DNA of 64,000 nucleotides from Polyangiaceae bacterium (GTDB taxonomy: Bacteria > Myxococcota_A > Polyangia > Polyangiales > Polyangiaceae): contig JAICTZ010000005.1 of assembly GCA_025936115.1 (NCBI GenBank), positions 244,368 through 308,367 on the forward strand. The letters run 5' to 3'. Shown piece after piece: positions 1 to 8,509 of this stretch; the stretch's first letter is position 1, and each line of letters begins with the position of its first letter. The notes beneath the pieces are model-generated. The model was given only the letters and a program-made list of their open reading frames with translations, did not search any database and was not told the origin of the DNA. The position numbers and the translations under genes are program-made.

Positions 1-2
1 AC

Positions 3-542
3 CCGAACGCGACTGAGGCAAAGACCCAATGCCCAGGCAAGGGTGCATGCTGGACGTCGATCTCGAATCCCACCGCCCAGCACGCGGACGATGCCAAGAA
101 GCATCACGAGCTCGCGCAAAAACATCGGGCGGCAGCCGCAGCGCTCTCGAGCGCCGAAGCGAGCGCGTGCGCCGGGATCTCCGACGACGATCGCGATATC
201 AGCCCGTTTGCTCATCGTGAGGACATCGCGTCCGTTTCCCCCCTCGTCGAGGAAACCAAGTCGGGTAAGAGCGTCACGAAGAAGGAGGTCGGCTCGACCA
301 TCGTCTTCCGCGCCGTGCCAGGCATGACCGCGGAATGGCTCCAGCGCGTGGTTGACTGTCATGTGGCACGCGCCGCAGCCGTCGGGCACGACATGCCGGA
401 GATGAGCTACTGCCCGCTCGAGCTCAAGGGTGTGAAGGCGAAGGTCACCTCGACCGGCAGCGGCTTCGCCGTGAACGTCTCGGGAGACGACGCTGCCACC
501 GTGGCGGAGATCCAGAAGCGCGCCAACGCGCTCAAGATGTAG
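3..542 (+). CDS. Conserved hypothetical protein, 5'-truncated by window edge
   Basis: The reading frame is open from base 3 to the stop at 540-542, so the true start lies left of the window and the visible 179 codons are the C-terminal part. The visible protein has an Ala/His/Lys-rich helical stretch (about residues 24-55, with KKHHELAQKH), then SPFAHREDI, then a compact C-terminal domain containing VFRAVPGMTAEWLQRVVDCH and a terminal alternating segment. From memory, similar proteins are common as hypothetical, probably exported, proteins in myxobacteria; no function is known to me. Codon use is typical of the window. A shorter start at 315 (ATG) is possible in principle, but the upstream in-frame sequence is clearly coding. 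Confidence 0.7.
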   Translation, partial: PNATEAKTQCPGKGACWTSISNPTAQHADDAKKHHELAQKHRAAAAALSSAEASACAGISDDDRDISPFAHREDIASVSPLVEETKSGKSVTKKEVGSTIVFRAVPGMTAEWLQRVVDCHVARAAAVGHDMPEMSYCPLELKGVKAKVTSTGSGFAVNVSGDDAATVAEIQKRANALKM

Positions 543-666
543 CTTACGTCGATGCGGAGAATCGTAACCGAGCCGAACATGAGTAACCGGGTCGGTTGCA
601 TTTAGCGGCCGCCCAATTCTCGCCGCTTGAGCCGAAAGCTCGGTCTCGGCCCACCTCCGCGCTACG

Positions 667-1356
667 ATGTTGGAGATGCCGCCCGTCGCCAGGCTCTTTC
701 ACGGCATCGTCGTCATGGGCGCTGCGCTCGGCTGCGGCGGACGCAGCGAGCGGGCCGGTGCCGAGGGCGTGACAGGGCAGGCCGGCGCTTCGTCCGGAAC
801 CGCAGGGTCCGGCGCGGCAAGCGGCGCTCCCAACACCGGTGCAGCGGCGGCAGGTGCTGCGGCCGCGGCTGCCGCAGCCGGGGGTGCCGCAGCCGGCGGT
901 GCCGCGGGTCGCGCCGTGATCGCGAGCCCGAAGGACTGCGCGGATCCGGCTCAGTTCGACTGCGCGGATCCGGACTTCTGGGGCAACTGCCAGTTGTTCA
1001 CTCCTCCGCCTCCCGCATGCAGCACCGACGAAGCGAACCTGAACTGCTTCTGCAATGCGACCGCCCCGCAGAGTGCCACGGACTGTCCCTGGACTCAGCA
1101 GTTCACTTGCTGGGGGTATTACGACCAAACCGTCGTCGGCTGCCGCTGCGACCCGAACGCGCCGCTCGCTGCGACGGACTGCGTGGCCACTCAACAGTAT
1201 CACTGCCGCGACCTCGCGCCCGAGGCCGGCTGCGAGTGCAACCTCGACGCCCCGCTGGCCGCTGCCGATTGCAGGGGCCGAACGGAGTTCACGTGCCGGA
1301 GCTACGAACCTCCGACTGATTGCAAATGCGTTTCGACCATCATTCTCACCAGATGA
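667..1356 (+). CDS. Lipoprotein with three Cys-rich tandem repeats
   Basis: A hydrophobic N-terminus ends in a lipobox (AALGC, Cys23), so the mature protein should be lipidated and surface or periplasm located. Residues 25-80 are a Gly/Ala low-complexity linker. The rest (about 95-229) is Cys-rich, with roughly 35-residue units of the form CxC, N/D-A-P-L-A-A-T-D-C, then Q-x-x-C, repeated three times (for example ending in GCRCDPNAP and GCECNLDAP). The regular cysteines suggest a disulfide-stabilised extracellular domain. No catalytic motif is visible and the function is unknown. The stop codon overlaps the start of the next gene (ATGA at 1353-1356), so the two are probably translationally coupled. 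Confidence 0.75.
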   Translation: MLEMPPVARLFHGIVVMGAALGCGGRSERAGAEGVTGQAGASSGTAGSGAASGAPNTGAAAAGAAAAAAAAGGAAAGGAAGRAVIASPKDCADPAQFDCADPDFWGNCQLFTPPPPACSTDEANLNCFCNATAPQSATDCPWTQQFTCWGYYDQTVVGCRCDPNAPLAATDCVATQQYHCRDLAPEAGCECNLDAPLAAADCRGRTEFTCRSYEPPTDCKCVSTIILTR

Positions 1357-2090
1357 CGCGCGACGCCGGGCGCGAGCGTATCTCGCTCCCGGAGGACGGG
1401 ACGGTGCGCGAGCTCGAGCCACGCGAGCGCGAGCAGGTCGGACGGCACTGGCTGGCGCGCGCGGAGAGCGAGCTCTCGACGGCGAGCGTCTGCGTGCGTG
1501 TCGCGCGAGGCGTGCTCGACTACGGCGCCGTCCCCGAAGTGACGTGGCTTGCGACGCGCGCCGTCGCAGACGAGGTGCGGCACGCGCGGCTCTGTCACGC
1601 TTTGGCCGAGCTCTACCTCGGCGAGCCGCTGCCGTTCCCTCGCGCGCGGTCGATGGGCGAAGCCAGCTTCGGGGACGCGCCGCCCGAGCTCAACGCTCTC
1701 TTGCTGCTCGTGTTGCAGTCGTGCATCAACGAAGGCATTGCGACCGCGTACCTGCAGGAAAATCTCCGACTCGCGAGCGCGCCGGCCGCGCGTGCGGTCA
1801 TCCACGAGCTATTGCGCGACGATATCGAGCACGCTCGGCTCGGCTGGGCTCACTTGGCGTCAGCGAACGTGGACGAGGCAGCGCGGCGTCACGTGGGCTT
1901 GGCGCTCCCGACACTCTTGCGGCTCGGTCGCCAAGCGTGGAGCAAGGAGCTCACGTCCGCCGCGTTCGATTGCCCGGGCCACGGTTGCCTCGCGGGTTTC
2001 CGCCATGCCGCGATCGTCGACGCCGCGTTCGAGCAGCTGATCCTGCCAGGATTTTCGCACGTGGGGCTCAGAGGCGCCGCAGGAACGTGA
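1353..2090 (+). CDS. Ferritin-like-domain protein
   Basis: The start at 1353 is chosen because its ATG overlaps the upstream TGA (ATGA); an in-frame ATG at 1320 lies inside the upstream lipoprotein gene. The 245-aa protein is helical and contains paired metal-ligand-like motifs: DEVRHARLC near residue 70 and DDIEHARLGW near residue 155, with an intervening Glu in SCINEGIATAYL. This ExxH arrangement is typical of the ferritin-like/rubrerythrin superfamily, which uses a di-iron centre in a four-helix bundle. No signal peptide is seen, although its upstream partner is a lipoprotein. Specific substrate and activity are unknown. The last few codons lie in a 32-base sequence that recurs near 5279-5310. 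Confidence 0.7.
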   Translation: MTRDAGRERISLPEDGTVRELEPREREQVGRHWLARAESELSTASVCVRVARGVLDYGAVPEVTWLATRAVADEVRHARLCHALAELYLGEPLPFPRARSMGEASFGDAPPELNALLLLVLQSCINEGIATAYLQENLRLASAPAARAVIHELLRDDIEHARLGWAHLASANVDEAARRHVGLALPTLLRLGRQAWSKELTSAAFDCPGHGCLAGFRHAAIVDAAFEQLILPGFSHVGLRGAAGT

Positions 2091-2096
2091 GGTACG
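2065..2096. repeat. Near-identical 32-bp repeat, copy 1
   Basis: Bases 2065-2096 match bases 5279-5310 with three mismatches. In the second copy this sequence is the 3' end of a minus-strand lipoprotein gene (coding ...NLTFLRHL and the stop). In copy 1 the minus-strand reading is YLTFLRRL plus the same stop, so copy 1 looks like a relic of a paralogous gene end. Confidence 0.5.
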
Positions 2097-2125
2097 CCTG
2101 GTGCGCGGCAAGTGCGCGTTGCTCG

Positions 2126-2906
2126 TCACGGCTCGAGATCGACTTTGGCAATCAAGGCCGTCCACCAAGTGTCGAGCGCCGGAACGACACTGCCGTCGAG
2201 TAACGTCAGCTGACGCGTGAAGGCCGCCGTCATGAAAAATCCGCCCGAAGGCAGCTGTTCACGAACCAACTACCTGCGCTGTCGGCCTGCAGCGGGTTGC
2301 CGGTGGGGTAGACGATCGGTCCGTCGCCGAGTGGGAGCGCTTTGCCGAAGAGATAGTTGCCGTCCGCGTCGTACTTGGCGAGGACGGCGTCGCCGGCGAG
2401 CCCGCCGCCGCGGAAATCGACCGCACTCCTGACGAGTGAGACGAGGACGAGCGCGTTCCCAGCGCTGTCTGCGGCGACGTACCCGCTGTCGAACGAGATC
2501 GCGCCCGACCCGAACTGGCGAGACCAAACGACTTCACCTTCGGGATCGAGCTTTTCGAGACGCAGGAAACCGCTCGGGTCCTCGACCGAGTTCGAAGTGG
2601 CATCGAGATCCTGCTCCAAGCACAAAATGTTGTCGTTGCCGTCTATGCTGATCGCTGAACGCGGCTCGGCATTCACGGACTCGAGCGATTTGGACCAGAG
2701 CGTGTGCCCCGCCGAATCGAGCTTATCCAGGCGCGTTGGCCACGCCAAGATGATGTTGCCCTGACTATCGAGCTCGAGCCGCGCCCACCTATCGAGCTGC
2801 TGCATCCAGCGGACGGGGCTTGCTCGTCTGCCCGTTCCGCGCCACACCCAATGCAAAGCAACGGTCCGAGCAGGAGTTGCGAGACCACCTGCTGCGCCCG
2901 CACCAT
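2126..2906 (-). pseudogene. Frameshifted beta-propeller-repeat lipoprotein
   Basis: Coding signal on the minus strand runs through all three frames. Frame 1 starts at the ATG at 2906 and gives a signal peptide and lipobox (LLCIGCG). Between about 2810 and 2760 the signal moves to a second frame that carries repeats such as KLDSAGHTLWSKSL and KLDPEGEVVWSRQFGS with DSQGN/DSAGN turns. Near 2290-2255 it moves again to a frame reading GGFFMTAAF...WWTALIAKVDLEP and stopping at 2126-2128. The repeats are typical of SBBP-type beta-propeller lipoproteins. At about 260 codons it would also be short for that family. Two independent shifts suggest a decayed gene, but two sequencing errors cannot be excluded from the sequence alone. 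Confidence 0.6.
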
Positions 2907-3029
2907 CCACACATTCTTACGCGGCAGCCCAATGACAGCAAGCAGCAGGCGATCGGGGCGTTTGCCAGTGTCGGCTCGAGGACAACGGGAACCGCTGCCT
3001 GTCGCCACTGCCGATAGAACCCCAGTCTA

Positions 3030-4469
3030 ATGAGCACCGCCGTCATGCCGAACCGCCGCCGATTGTCCGCCATACCCCGTACCCGCACGTTCGCGCGAAG
3101 TCTCGTGGCGCTCCTCGCGGCAGCGAGCGGGGCGTGCGGGAACGATGCCGGCTCTGGAGGAACCGCGGGCGGTGACGTTGGTGGCACGCCGTCGGCAACG
3201 GCGGGCACTTCGGGAACGCTCGGTGGCGGCGGTCGCCTCGGCTCGAGCGGTGGCGCTCCGCAAGCCGGCGCCGGAGCGCAGGCGGGAGCGGGGGCGGCGG
3301 GCAGCGCAGGCGCGGGGAACGCCGGCGGACGTTCGGCGAGCTCGGGTGGCGCGCGCGGCAACCTCGGCGGGATGGGAAATGGAGGAATGCAGGGTGCGGC
3401 CGCGAGCGCGGGGGCCGGCACGGGCGGCGGTGCCGATGCAGGCGTCGGTGGTCGTGTCAATGCGGGCGGCACGTCGGGCGCGGGCGGTCGTTCGTCGGGG
3501 AACGGAGGGCGGGGCGGCAATCCGGGAAGCGCCGGCACGACGGGCTCGGCCGGGACGAGCGGCGGCGGCGTCTTCAGTCCCTGTCAATTTCACTTCGGCA
3601 CGATCGATTCGATCGCGAAGGCGAACCCGTCGATGATCGCGCAGCTCGACTTCTTTACGCCCGGCTGGATGGGCCAGAAGGACACGTTCGACATGAAATA
3701 CGTCTGCGACGAGGCGAATACCGGCGGCGAGCTCGCGGGCAAGGTACCCGTCATCGTCGCCTACGTCGCCGCGTTTTATGCGAAGCGCCACTTGGGCCGC
3801 TGCGATTGCAACGTCAATACCTGCGGCACGAACAACGACCTTTGCCACGACGGTGCCGCCGACGTGCAGGGCAACTTGAGCGCGATCATCAACGTGTACA
3901 AGAGCTACGCGCAGGGGTTCGCGAGCTGCTACGGCACGACGAAGCCGATCGTGTTCGAGATGGAGCCCGACTGGTATCAGTACACGATAAGCTCCCAGAC
4001 CCAGCCGATGACGGCGGCACAGGCCGGCTCGATCATGAGTCAGTTCGTCACGGCCGTGAAGGAGTCGCTGCCGAACGCGCGCTTCTCGATGGACATCTCG
4101 CCGTGGGTCGGCTCGAACGGCGCCGACAACGGGGCCGATTGGTATTCGCACTTCGACATGAGCCTCTTCAGCTTCATCAACACGTCAGGCGGCAGCACGC
4201 AGGCGAACGCGACGAAAATTCGGTCCAGCAACGAGATGACGTGGGCGGGCGTCAGCAAGGCGACGGGCAAGCCGATCCTCGCCGACACCGGCTACGGAGC
4301 GAACGGCGCCTCCGCCGGCCCCGATCCGAACTGGGACACCGCCAGCAACATCAACGCGCGCATCGCCGACGGGGTCGTCGCGATCAGCCAGTACAACCCC
4401 GCGTCCAATTGGGGCGCGACCATTGCGTCGGTACGCTCTCAGCTGAACACGCCAAAGACGTGCCCTTGA
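3030..4469 (+). CDS. Lipoprotein with glycosidase-like C-terminal domain
   Basis: The N-terminus is arginine-rich followed by a hydrophobic segment and lipobox (ASGAC, Cys36). About residues 38-185 form a Gly/Ala/Ser linker. The C-terminal 290 residues start at FHFGTIDSIAKANPS and look like an alpha/beta barrel: they contain VPVIVAYVAAFYAKRHLG, KPIVFEMEPDWYQY, FSMDISPWVG and KPILADTGYG, spaced like successive barrel strands with acidic residues at strand ends. That layout fits a secreted polysaccharide-degrading enzyme, but I cannot assign a GH family. There is a Cys cluster CDCNVNTCG near residue 258. Start: ATG at 3030; an in-frame ATG at 3045 is possible. Confidence 0.7.
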   Translation: MSTAVMPNRRRLSAIPRTRTFARSLVALLAAASGACGNDAGSGGTAGGDVGGTPSATAGTSGTLGGGGRLGSSGGAPQAGAGAQAGAGAAGSAGAGNAGGRSASSGGARGNLGGMGNGGMQGAAASAGAGTGGGADAGVGGRVNAGGTSGAGGRSSGNGGRGGNPGSAGTTGSAGTSGGGVFSPCQFHFGTIDSIAKANPSMIAQLDFFTPGWMGQKDTFDMKYVCDEANTGGELAGKVPVIVAYVAAFYAKRHLGRCDCNVNTCGTNNDLCHDGAADVQGNLSAIINVYKSYAQGFASCYGTTKPIVFEMEPDWYQYTISSQTQPMTAAQAGSIMSQFVTAVKESLPNARFSMDISPWVGSNGADNGADWYSHFDMSLFSFINTSGGSTQANATKIRSSNEMTWAGVSKATGKPILADTGYGANGASAGPDPNWDTASNINARIADGVVAISQYNPASNWGATIASVRSQLNTPKTCP

Positions 4470-4787
4470 GCCCCGGCGCAAGAACCGAGAATGCGTAGAG
4501 CGGATTCGAGGTGAACGACTCATTGGTGGCGGTGTTCGTGAGCTTGATCGTGAACGTCGAGCCGCCAAGCCTGCTTGCCGCCCGACACCAGCACCTGCGA
4601 CGGCAACGTCATCACTTGTGTACCGTCAGCGTGTCTGTCGCGCGGTGGCCTGGGATGTCGCAGGGGTGGCTGAGCCCACGGCGCAGCTCATGGCGCATCC
4701 TCGATCCCAGACTGCAAGTCCAACCAGGAGTAATAATTTCAGTGTGTGCGGTCGCAGTCGATCCGCAGACTTCCGCCTTGACGCCAT
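4440..4787 (-). pseudogene. Decayed lipoprotein gene remnant
   Basis: On the minus strand, an ATG at 4787 opens a leader-like segment (LKLLLLVGLAVW...GCAMSC). A second frame then reads GTQVMTLPSQVLVSGGKQA, and a third reads GSTFTIKLTNTATNESF followed by TSNPLYAFSVLAPG near 4560-4465. The three pieces are in order and protein-like but in different frames, so this looks like a small exported protein broken by several frameshifts. It ends inside the 3' end of the convergent glycosidase-like gene. The family is not recognised. Evidence is only the ordered protein-like text in shifting frames, so confidence is low. Confidence 0.35.
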
Positions 4788-5281
4788 TGGGCCTCGGTGC
4801 GGAACAAGGGCAACGTCACGCCAGTCGATGCCACTCGCGAGCGCTAACGTGGTTTGTTCCTGTCTCAGTATGGAGCACCACATGTGCCAGCTCACGGCAC
4901 GGTGGTATTGAGTACTTACGGGGGACTCCAACCGTGCATGCTTTCAAACATGAAATTGCAAAAGCGGTTGCGAAACGACGCCGTGACGAGCGCCCGAGCT
5001 GACCACGGGCCAGAAGTGGCCAATTGCCCGAAAAAAACAGGGACGCCCGTTTTGTCGAGCGTCCCTGGTGCGACACGCGGCTAGCGTCTCGCGAGTGGCA
5101 CAGCTCTCAGGTGCACGCCACGTGCCCTCAGAAGTAGCTTCTAAGTACCTGGAAGTATTGGCGGGCTAGCCCCGAACCTCGTCATTGTCCTGCACGCCTG
5201 CAACGGCACGCGCGTTGCTTTGGCGAGCTGCTTCACGCGACTCAAGCCGGCCGGGCCGAACGAGAGCGGTCACGATCAGGC
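4470..5281. other. Long gap between convergent genes
   Basis: This 0.8-kb stretch separates two convergent lipoprotein genes. Apart from the decayed minus-strand remnant in its left part (4440-4787) and a minus-strand terminator at 5031-5067, I see no coding signal, RNA gene or mobile element. Local base composition is lower in GC than the flanks, for example around 4730-4980. Confidence 0.5.
5031..5067 (-). terminator. Rho-independent terminator
   Basis: Inverted repeat CAGGGACGC (5038-5046) and GCGTCCCTG (5059-5067) with a 12-base loop. It is followed on the minus strand by a run of seven T (A run at 5031-5037). It lies about 215 bases downstream of the minus-strand lipoprotein gene that ends at 5282 and is oriented to terminate it. 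Confidence 0.8.
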
Positions 5282-5310
5282 TCAGAGATGCCGCAGGAAC
5301 GTGAGGTTCG
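5279..5310. repeat. Near-identical 32-bp repeat, copy 2
   Basis: Second copy of the sequence at 2065-2096, three mismatches. It spans the final codons and stop of the minus-strand lipoprotein gene 5282-6625. Confidence 0.5.
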
Positions 5311-6625
5311 AGATGGTGAAGTCGTAAGCAGTGGCGGTGGCCGTGCTCGTTGGCACGTGGAACTTGATGCCGAGCAGGCGAGCGAGGTCAAAGGCGTAGA
5401 CACCGGCCTTCGGCGCCTGCACTTGGTCCCAGGTGATCGTGTTCGGGCCCTCGACGACCGGCGAGTTCGGGTACTTGCCGTCATTCTTCGCTCCCCAGTA
5501 AGGCGAGCCCGCTGAATGGTACTCGGTCGTCGGCGACGTCCCGGTGATGGGCGGCGCGTCGGCTGCTGCCTCTGACGCGGTGAGCGCCATGGGGAACTCG
5601 ACGCGCATGCCGTGTGGCGTGCCTTGAATCGTGAAGGATATGCCGATGACCTCGTACGCCAAGGGATCCCACGTCCTCCGCATCCCGTCTCCGTCGGGCG
5701 GCCCCGTGTCACGATTGAAGTCGAAGGCGATGCCGGCACCCAACATGTTCGCGTAATCGTAGCCGCCCGCCTGCCCGCCACCGGGACAACCGGAGGTCGG
5801 AATCGTCGCCGCCATCGAGCCCGCCACGCAGGGCAACACCCGCTCGACGGTCCCAGCCGTGTGCATGGCGCCGTTCACGTTCGGGAACGCCATGGCCGTC
5901 GGATCCGGGGTCGAGACGAACGCGCACTCACTCGGCTGATGCTGGCCGATCGTCAAACACACCTTATCGTGAAGACCGCTCCCGTATTGATCACCGTACG
6001 GATAAAAGCCGCCTTGTATGCCTACGTCGTCGTTCACGTCCTGGTGATCAATCCAGCCCGTCGCGCTAGGGATGAGTAGGCGGTTACCGCCGCTCGTCGC
6101 CGAGCTGCCCGCCGTGCCGCCGCCGGTTCCCACCGCCGTACCTCCGTTGCCGTTCATGCCGCCCCGCCCGCCGCTCGCGCGTCCGCCGGTGCCGCCGCTG
6201 CCGGCCAGCGGGCTGCTCGTTCCGCCGGCGCCGCTGCTCGTGCTGCCGCCGCTGCTGTTGGTTCCACCGGTGCTGCTGCTCGTGCTGCCGCCCGCGCTGT
6301 TCGCTTCGCCGCTCCCGCCGCCGCTGGCGCTGTCGACTGCGCCGCCATTGTCCGCGCCGCCATCCATAGTATTCGAGGTGCCTCCGGCACCGTTCCCTGT
6401 GCCTCCCGCAGCATCGGTTCGGCCACCCTGGTTGTTCGCGCCGCCCTTGCCCGCAGTCGCGCCCGCGCTACCGCCGTGCGTGCCCGCGGAGCTACTCGTT
6501 CCGCTGGCGCCTACCGACTGGTCACCCGGCGGGCCTGACGCGCTCTCACCCCTGCAGGCAGGAACGGCCGTGATCGCAGTGAGGCTCAGCACAATCGCCG
6601 AGCAGTCGCAAAGACGTCGATTCAT
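5282..6625 (-). CDS. Lipoprotein with carbohydrate-binding-like domain
   Basis: Signal peptide with lipobox AVPAC (Cys24), then a Gly/Ser/Thr-rich linker to about residue 180. The C-terminal domain (about 185-447) begins at LLIPSATGWIDHQDV and includes IQGGFYPYGDQYG, a conserved-looking disulfide pair around CLTIGQHQPSEC, GAGIAFDFNRD, and a last beta-strand region ending YDFTISNLTFL. The strand pattern (FDFxxxxG...ISFTIxG...VEFPM...WDQV...IKFHVPT) resembles jelly-roll carbohydrate-binding modules, so a polysaccharide-binding role at the surface is plausible; the exact CBM family is not clear. A strong terminator follows. Start ATG at 6625 sits about 10 bases after a GAGGG/AGGTT-like purine stretch on the minus strand. 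Confidence 0.7.
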   Translation of the reverse strand: MNRRLCDCSAIVLSLTAITAVPACRGESASGPPGDQSVGASGTSSSAGTHGGSAGATAGKGGANNQGGRTDAAGGTGNGAGGTSNTMDGGADNGGAVDSASGGGSGEANSAGGSTSSSTGGTNSSGGSTSSGAGGTSSPLAGSGGTGGRASGGRGGMNGNGGTAVGTGGGTAGSSATSGGNRLLIPSATGWIDHQDVNDDVGIQGGFYPYGDQYGSGLHDKVCLTIGQHQPSECAFVSTPDPTAMAFPNVNGAMHTAGTVERVLPCVAGSMAATIPTSGCPGGGQAGGYDYANMLGAGIAFDFNRDTGPPDGDGMRRTWDPLAYEVIGISFTIQGTPHGMRVEFPMALTASEAAADAPPITGTSPTTEYHSAGSPYWGAKNDGKYPNSPVVEGPNTITWDQVQAPKAGVYAFDLARLLGIKFHVPTSTATATAYDFTISNLTFLRHL

Positions 6626-6742
6626 CGAAGAACCTCCCTCAAAAATAAGGATGAGCTATGGATCACCGCGCCGCCTTCCTCAGTCTACCGCTCGGGTGGC
6701 AGCTCGACCAGCGCGCGCCGCGGCGCCTCCGCGCGATCGGGT

Positions 6743-7183
6743 TCATGCTTGCCGGGAACCGCGCTGGATCAACACCGTCTTCGGTGCCCACTCGGGGAAC
6801 TGCGGAATATCGTCCTTGATCGGTTCCCACGCCGCTTTGTCCGCCACGAAGGTGTGGGCGCGCGGCTGCTTCGTGAACTCCGTGTCGAGGCTACCAAGCC
6901 GAATCCGCAACACCTCGGGACTTGCCGCAAGGTAGGCGTAAATCGGGGAGCCGCAGCGCGAGCAGAAAGCCCTGAGCTTGCCGGGCGACGACTCGAATTC
7001 TCGGAGCGAGTCGCCGCCGCTCACCAGCAAGAAGTCGGTGCGGTCGATGGGCGCGTTGGCGGCGTGACTCGACCCGCTAGCTTTGCGGCAGCTCTTGCAA
7101 TGACAATATCCAAATTCGCCGAGCTCGCCGCGGAGCTCGTAGCGAACGTTTCCGCACAGACAGCTGCCTCGATGCATGTTCAT
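6743..7183 (-). CDS. GFA-family zinc protein
   Basis: The 146-aa protein has the cysteine layout of the GFA/CENP-V family: CLCG (Cys8, Cys10), CHCKSC (Cys27, Cys29, Cys32) and CSRCG (Cys74, Cys77), which bind structural zinc ions. The family was named for glutathione-dependent formaldehyde activation, but most bacterial members have no proven activity. It has full family length and starts with MNMHRGSCLCGNVRYEL. There is no signal peptide, so it should be cytoplasmic. It is separated by 87 bases from the upstream RCC1-like lipoprotein and by 117 from the downstream one, so it is probably its own unit. Start could also be the second Met (7177). Confidence 0.85.
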   Translation of the reverse strand: MNMHRGSCLCGNVRYELRGELGEFGYCHCKSCRKASGSSHAANAPIDRTDFLLVSGGDSLREFESSPGKLRAFCSRCGSPIYAYLAASPEVLRIRLGSLDTEFTKQPRAHTFVADKAAWEPIKDDIPQFPEWAPKTVLIQRGSRQA

Positions 7184-7270
7184 GCCCGACCATAGTGCCG
7201 CGCGAACTAAGCGGCCACGCGCAACGGAGCATCGGTGGTCGACGCTCCAGCGCCCGCGTACACCGGCCAG

Positions 7271-8494
7271 CTATTGGAACGCGTCGGGCGGCGTCGTGCG
7301 GCCGTCGCCGTCGCCGTCGTAGCCCCAACACGCGACGGTGCGATCGGCGCGCATGGCGCAGCTATGAAATAGCCCGACCGACACCTGCTCGAACGTCCCT
7401 TCGGGTGGGATCGACTGCCCGCAATCGACACTCATGTCGACGCAAGTGTCGACCTCACCCGCGCCCCAGCACGCGAGCGAGCCGTCGGTTCTAACCGCGC
7501 AGGTGTGAAAGCTGCCGACGACCACAGCGCGGAACGTGTCGGCAGGTGGCTCGGCTTGCCCGGCGTTGTTCTCCGCGAAGCACTGATCGCCGTTCGGATC
7601 GTCGTCGGCCTCCCCCAAACCCCAACACTTCGCCTTTCCGTCTCTCCCGATGGCGCAGGTCGTGAACTCCGAACTCGAAATGTCGTCGAATGCTCCCGCG
7701 GGCGCGTCGAGTTGATTGTCGGGCGGCGAATAATCGCACGTGCCGAAGCCATCCGCCTGCCAGCACGCGACCGTACCGTCGGACGAGCTGATGCCGCAGC
7801 CGAATTGATTGCCGGCGGATATCAGACTGAACTTCTCCTCGGACGGCACGGCGAGCTCGAACGAAGCGTTGTAGGCGTTACAGAAGGCATTGTCGTTCTC
7901 GTCGATACCGCAAATAACTCCGAGCCCGATCGCGAGCGACTTCACGCGAAGGGTGGGATCGAAATCGGTGTACGACGTCCCGAGTGGCTCGTAAAAGCAG
8001 GCGACCGTGCGATCGGAGCGCACCGCGCAAATGGTTCCGGTACTGGATTGTCCGGAGTAGAGCTCGACGAAGTTGCCTTCGGGAACGTTCCAGACCTTGG
8101 GAGCGAGTCCCCAACACGCGATTTTGCCGGCATTGTCCAGCGCGCACGTCCCGTGTGGCGTTCCTGCGATCGCGTGCGGTTTGAGCGTGCTCGGCGCACC
8201 GCTGGAACCATCACGTCCGGCTGCACCGCTCGACCCGCCGCCGCCCGAGAGTCCGCCCGTACCACCGGCCGCACTCCCACCACGCCCAGCACTCGACGCG
8301 CCGCTCGACCCGCCGCTGGAAGTGCCACCCGTCGCGCTGCCGCCGACGCCGGTTTCGCCCGCTTCGCCGGAAGTCCCGGCCCGTGGCGCCCCCGGTTGCT
8401 CGTAGTGCTCCGAGCTGCCGCAGCCGAAACCGACCACGGCAGAGAGCAGAGTAAACGCAGGAAGTGAGCTAAGCGTAAGTCGCGCGACCGGCAT
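7271..8494 (-). CDS. RCC1-like repeat lipoprotein
   Basis: Signal peptide and lipobox GFGC (Cys25), then a Gly/Ser linker to about residue 105. The rest consists of about 50-residue repeats of the form CALDNAGKIACWG, CAVRSDRTVACF, CGIDENDNAFC, CGISSSDGTVACW, CAIGRDGKAKCWG, CAVRTDGSLACWG and CAMRADRTVACWG. These match the RCC1-type beta-propeller blades that are widespread in myxobacterial exported proteins; each blade here carries a Cys pair. The fold is a protein-interaction or scaffold platform, with no catalytic site visible. It lies 15 bases downstream of the giant trypsin-like gene and is probably the last cistron of that four-gene block. Confidence 0.8.
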   Translation of the reverse strand: MPVARLTLSSLPAFTLLSAVVGFGCGSSEHYEQPGAPRAGTSGEAGETGVGGSATGGTSSGGSSGASSAGRGGSAAGGTGGLSGGGGSSGAAGRDGSSGAPSTLKPHAIAGTPHGTCALDNAGKIACWGLAPKVWNVPEGNFVELYSGQSSTGTICAVRSDRTVACFYEPLGTSYTDFDPTLRVKSLAIGLGVICGIDENDNAFCNAYNASFELAVPSEEKFSLISAGNQFGCGISSSDGTVACWQADGFGTCDYSPPDNQLDAPAGAFDDISSSEFTTCAIGRDGKAKCWGLGEADDDPNGDQCFAENNAGQAEPPADTFRAVVVGSFHTCAVRTDGSLACWGAGEVDTCVDMSVDCGQSIPPEGTFEQVSVGLFHSCAMRADRTVACWGYDGDGDGRTTPPDAFQ

Positions 8495-8509
8495 GCGATC
8501 GCTTTCTTA

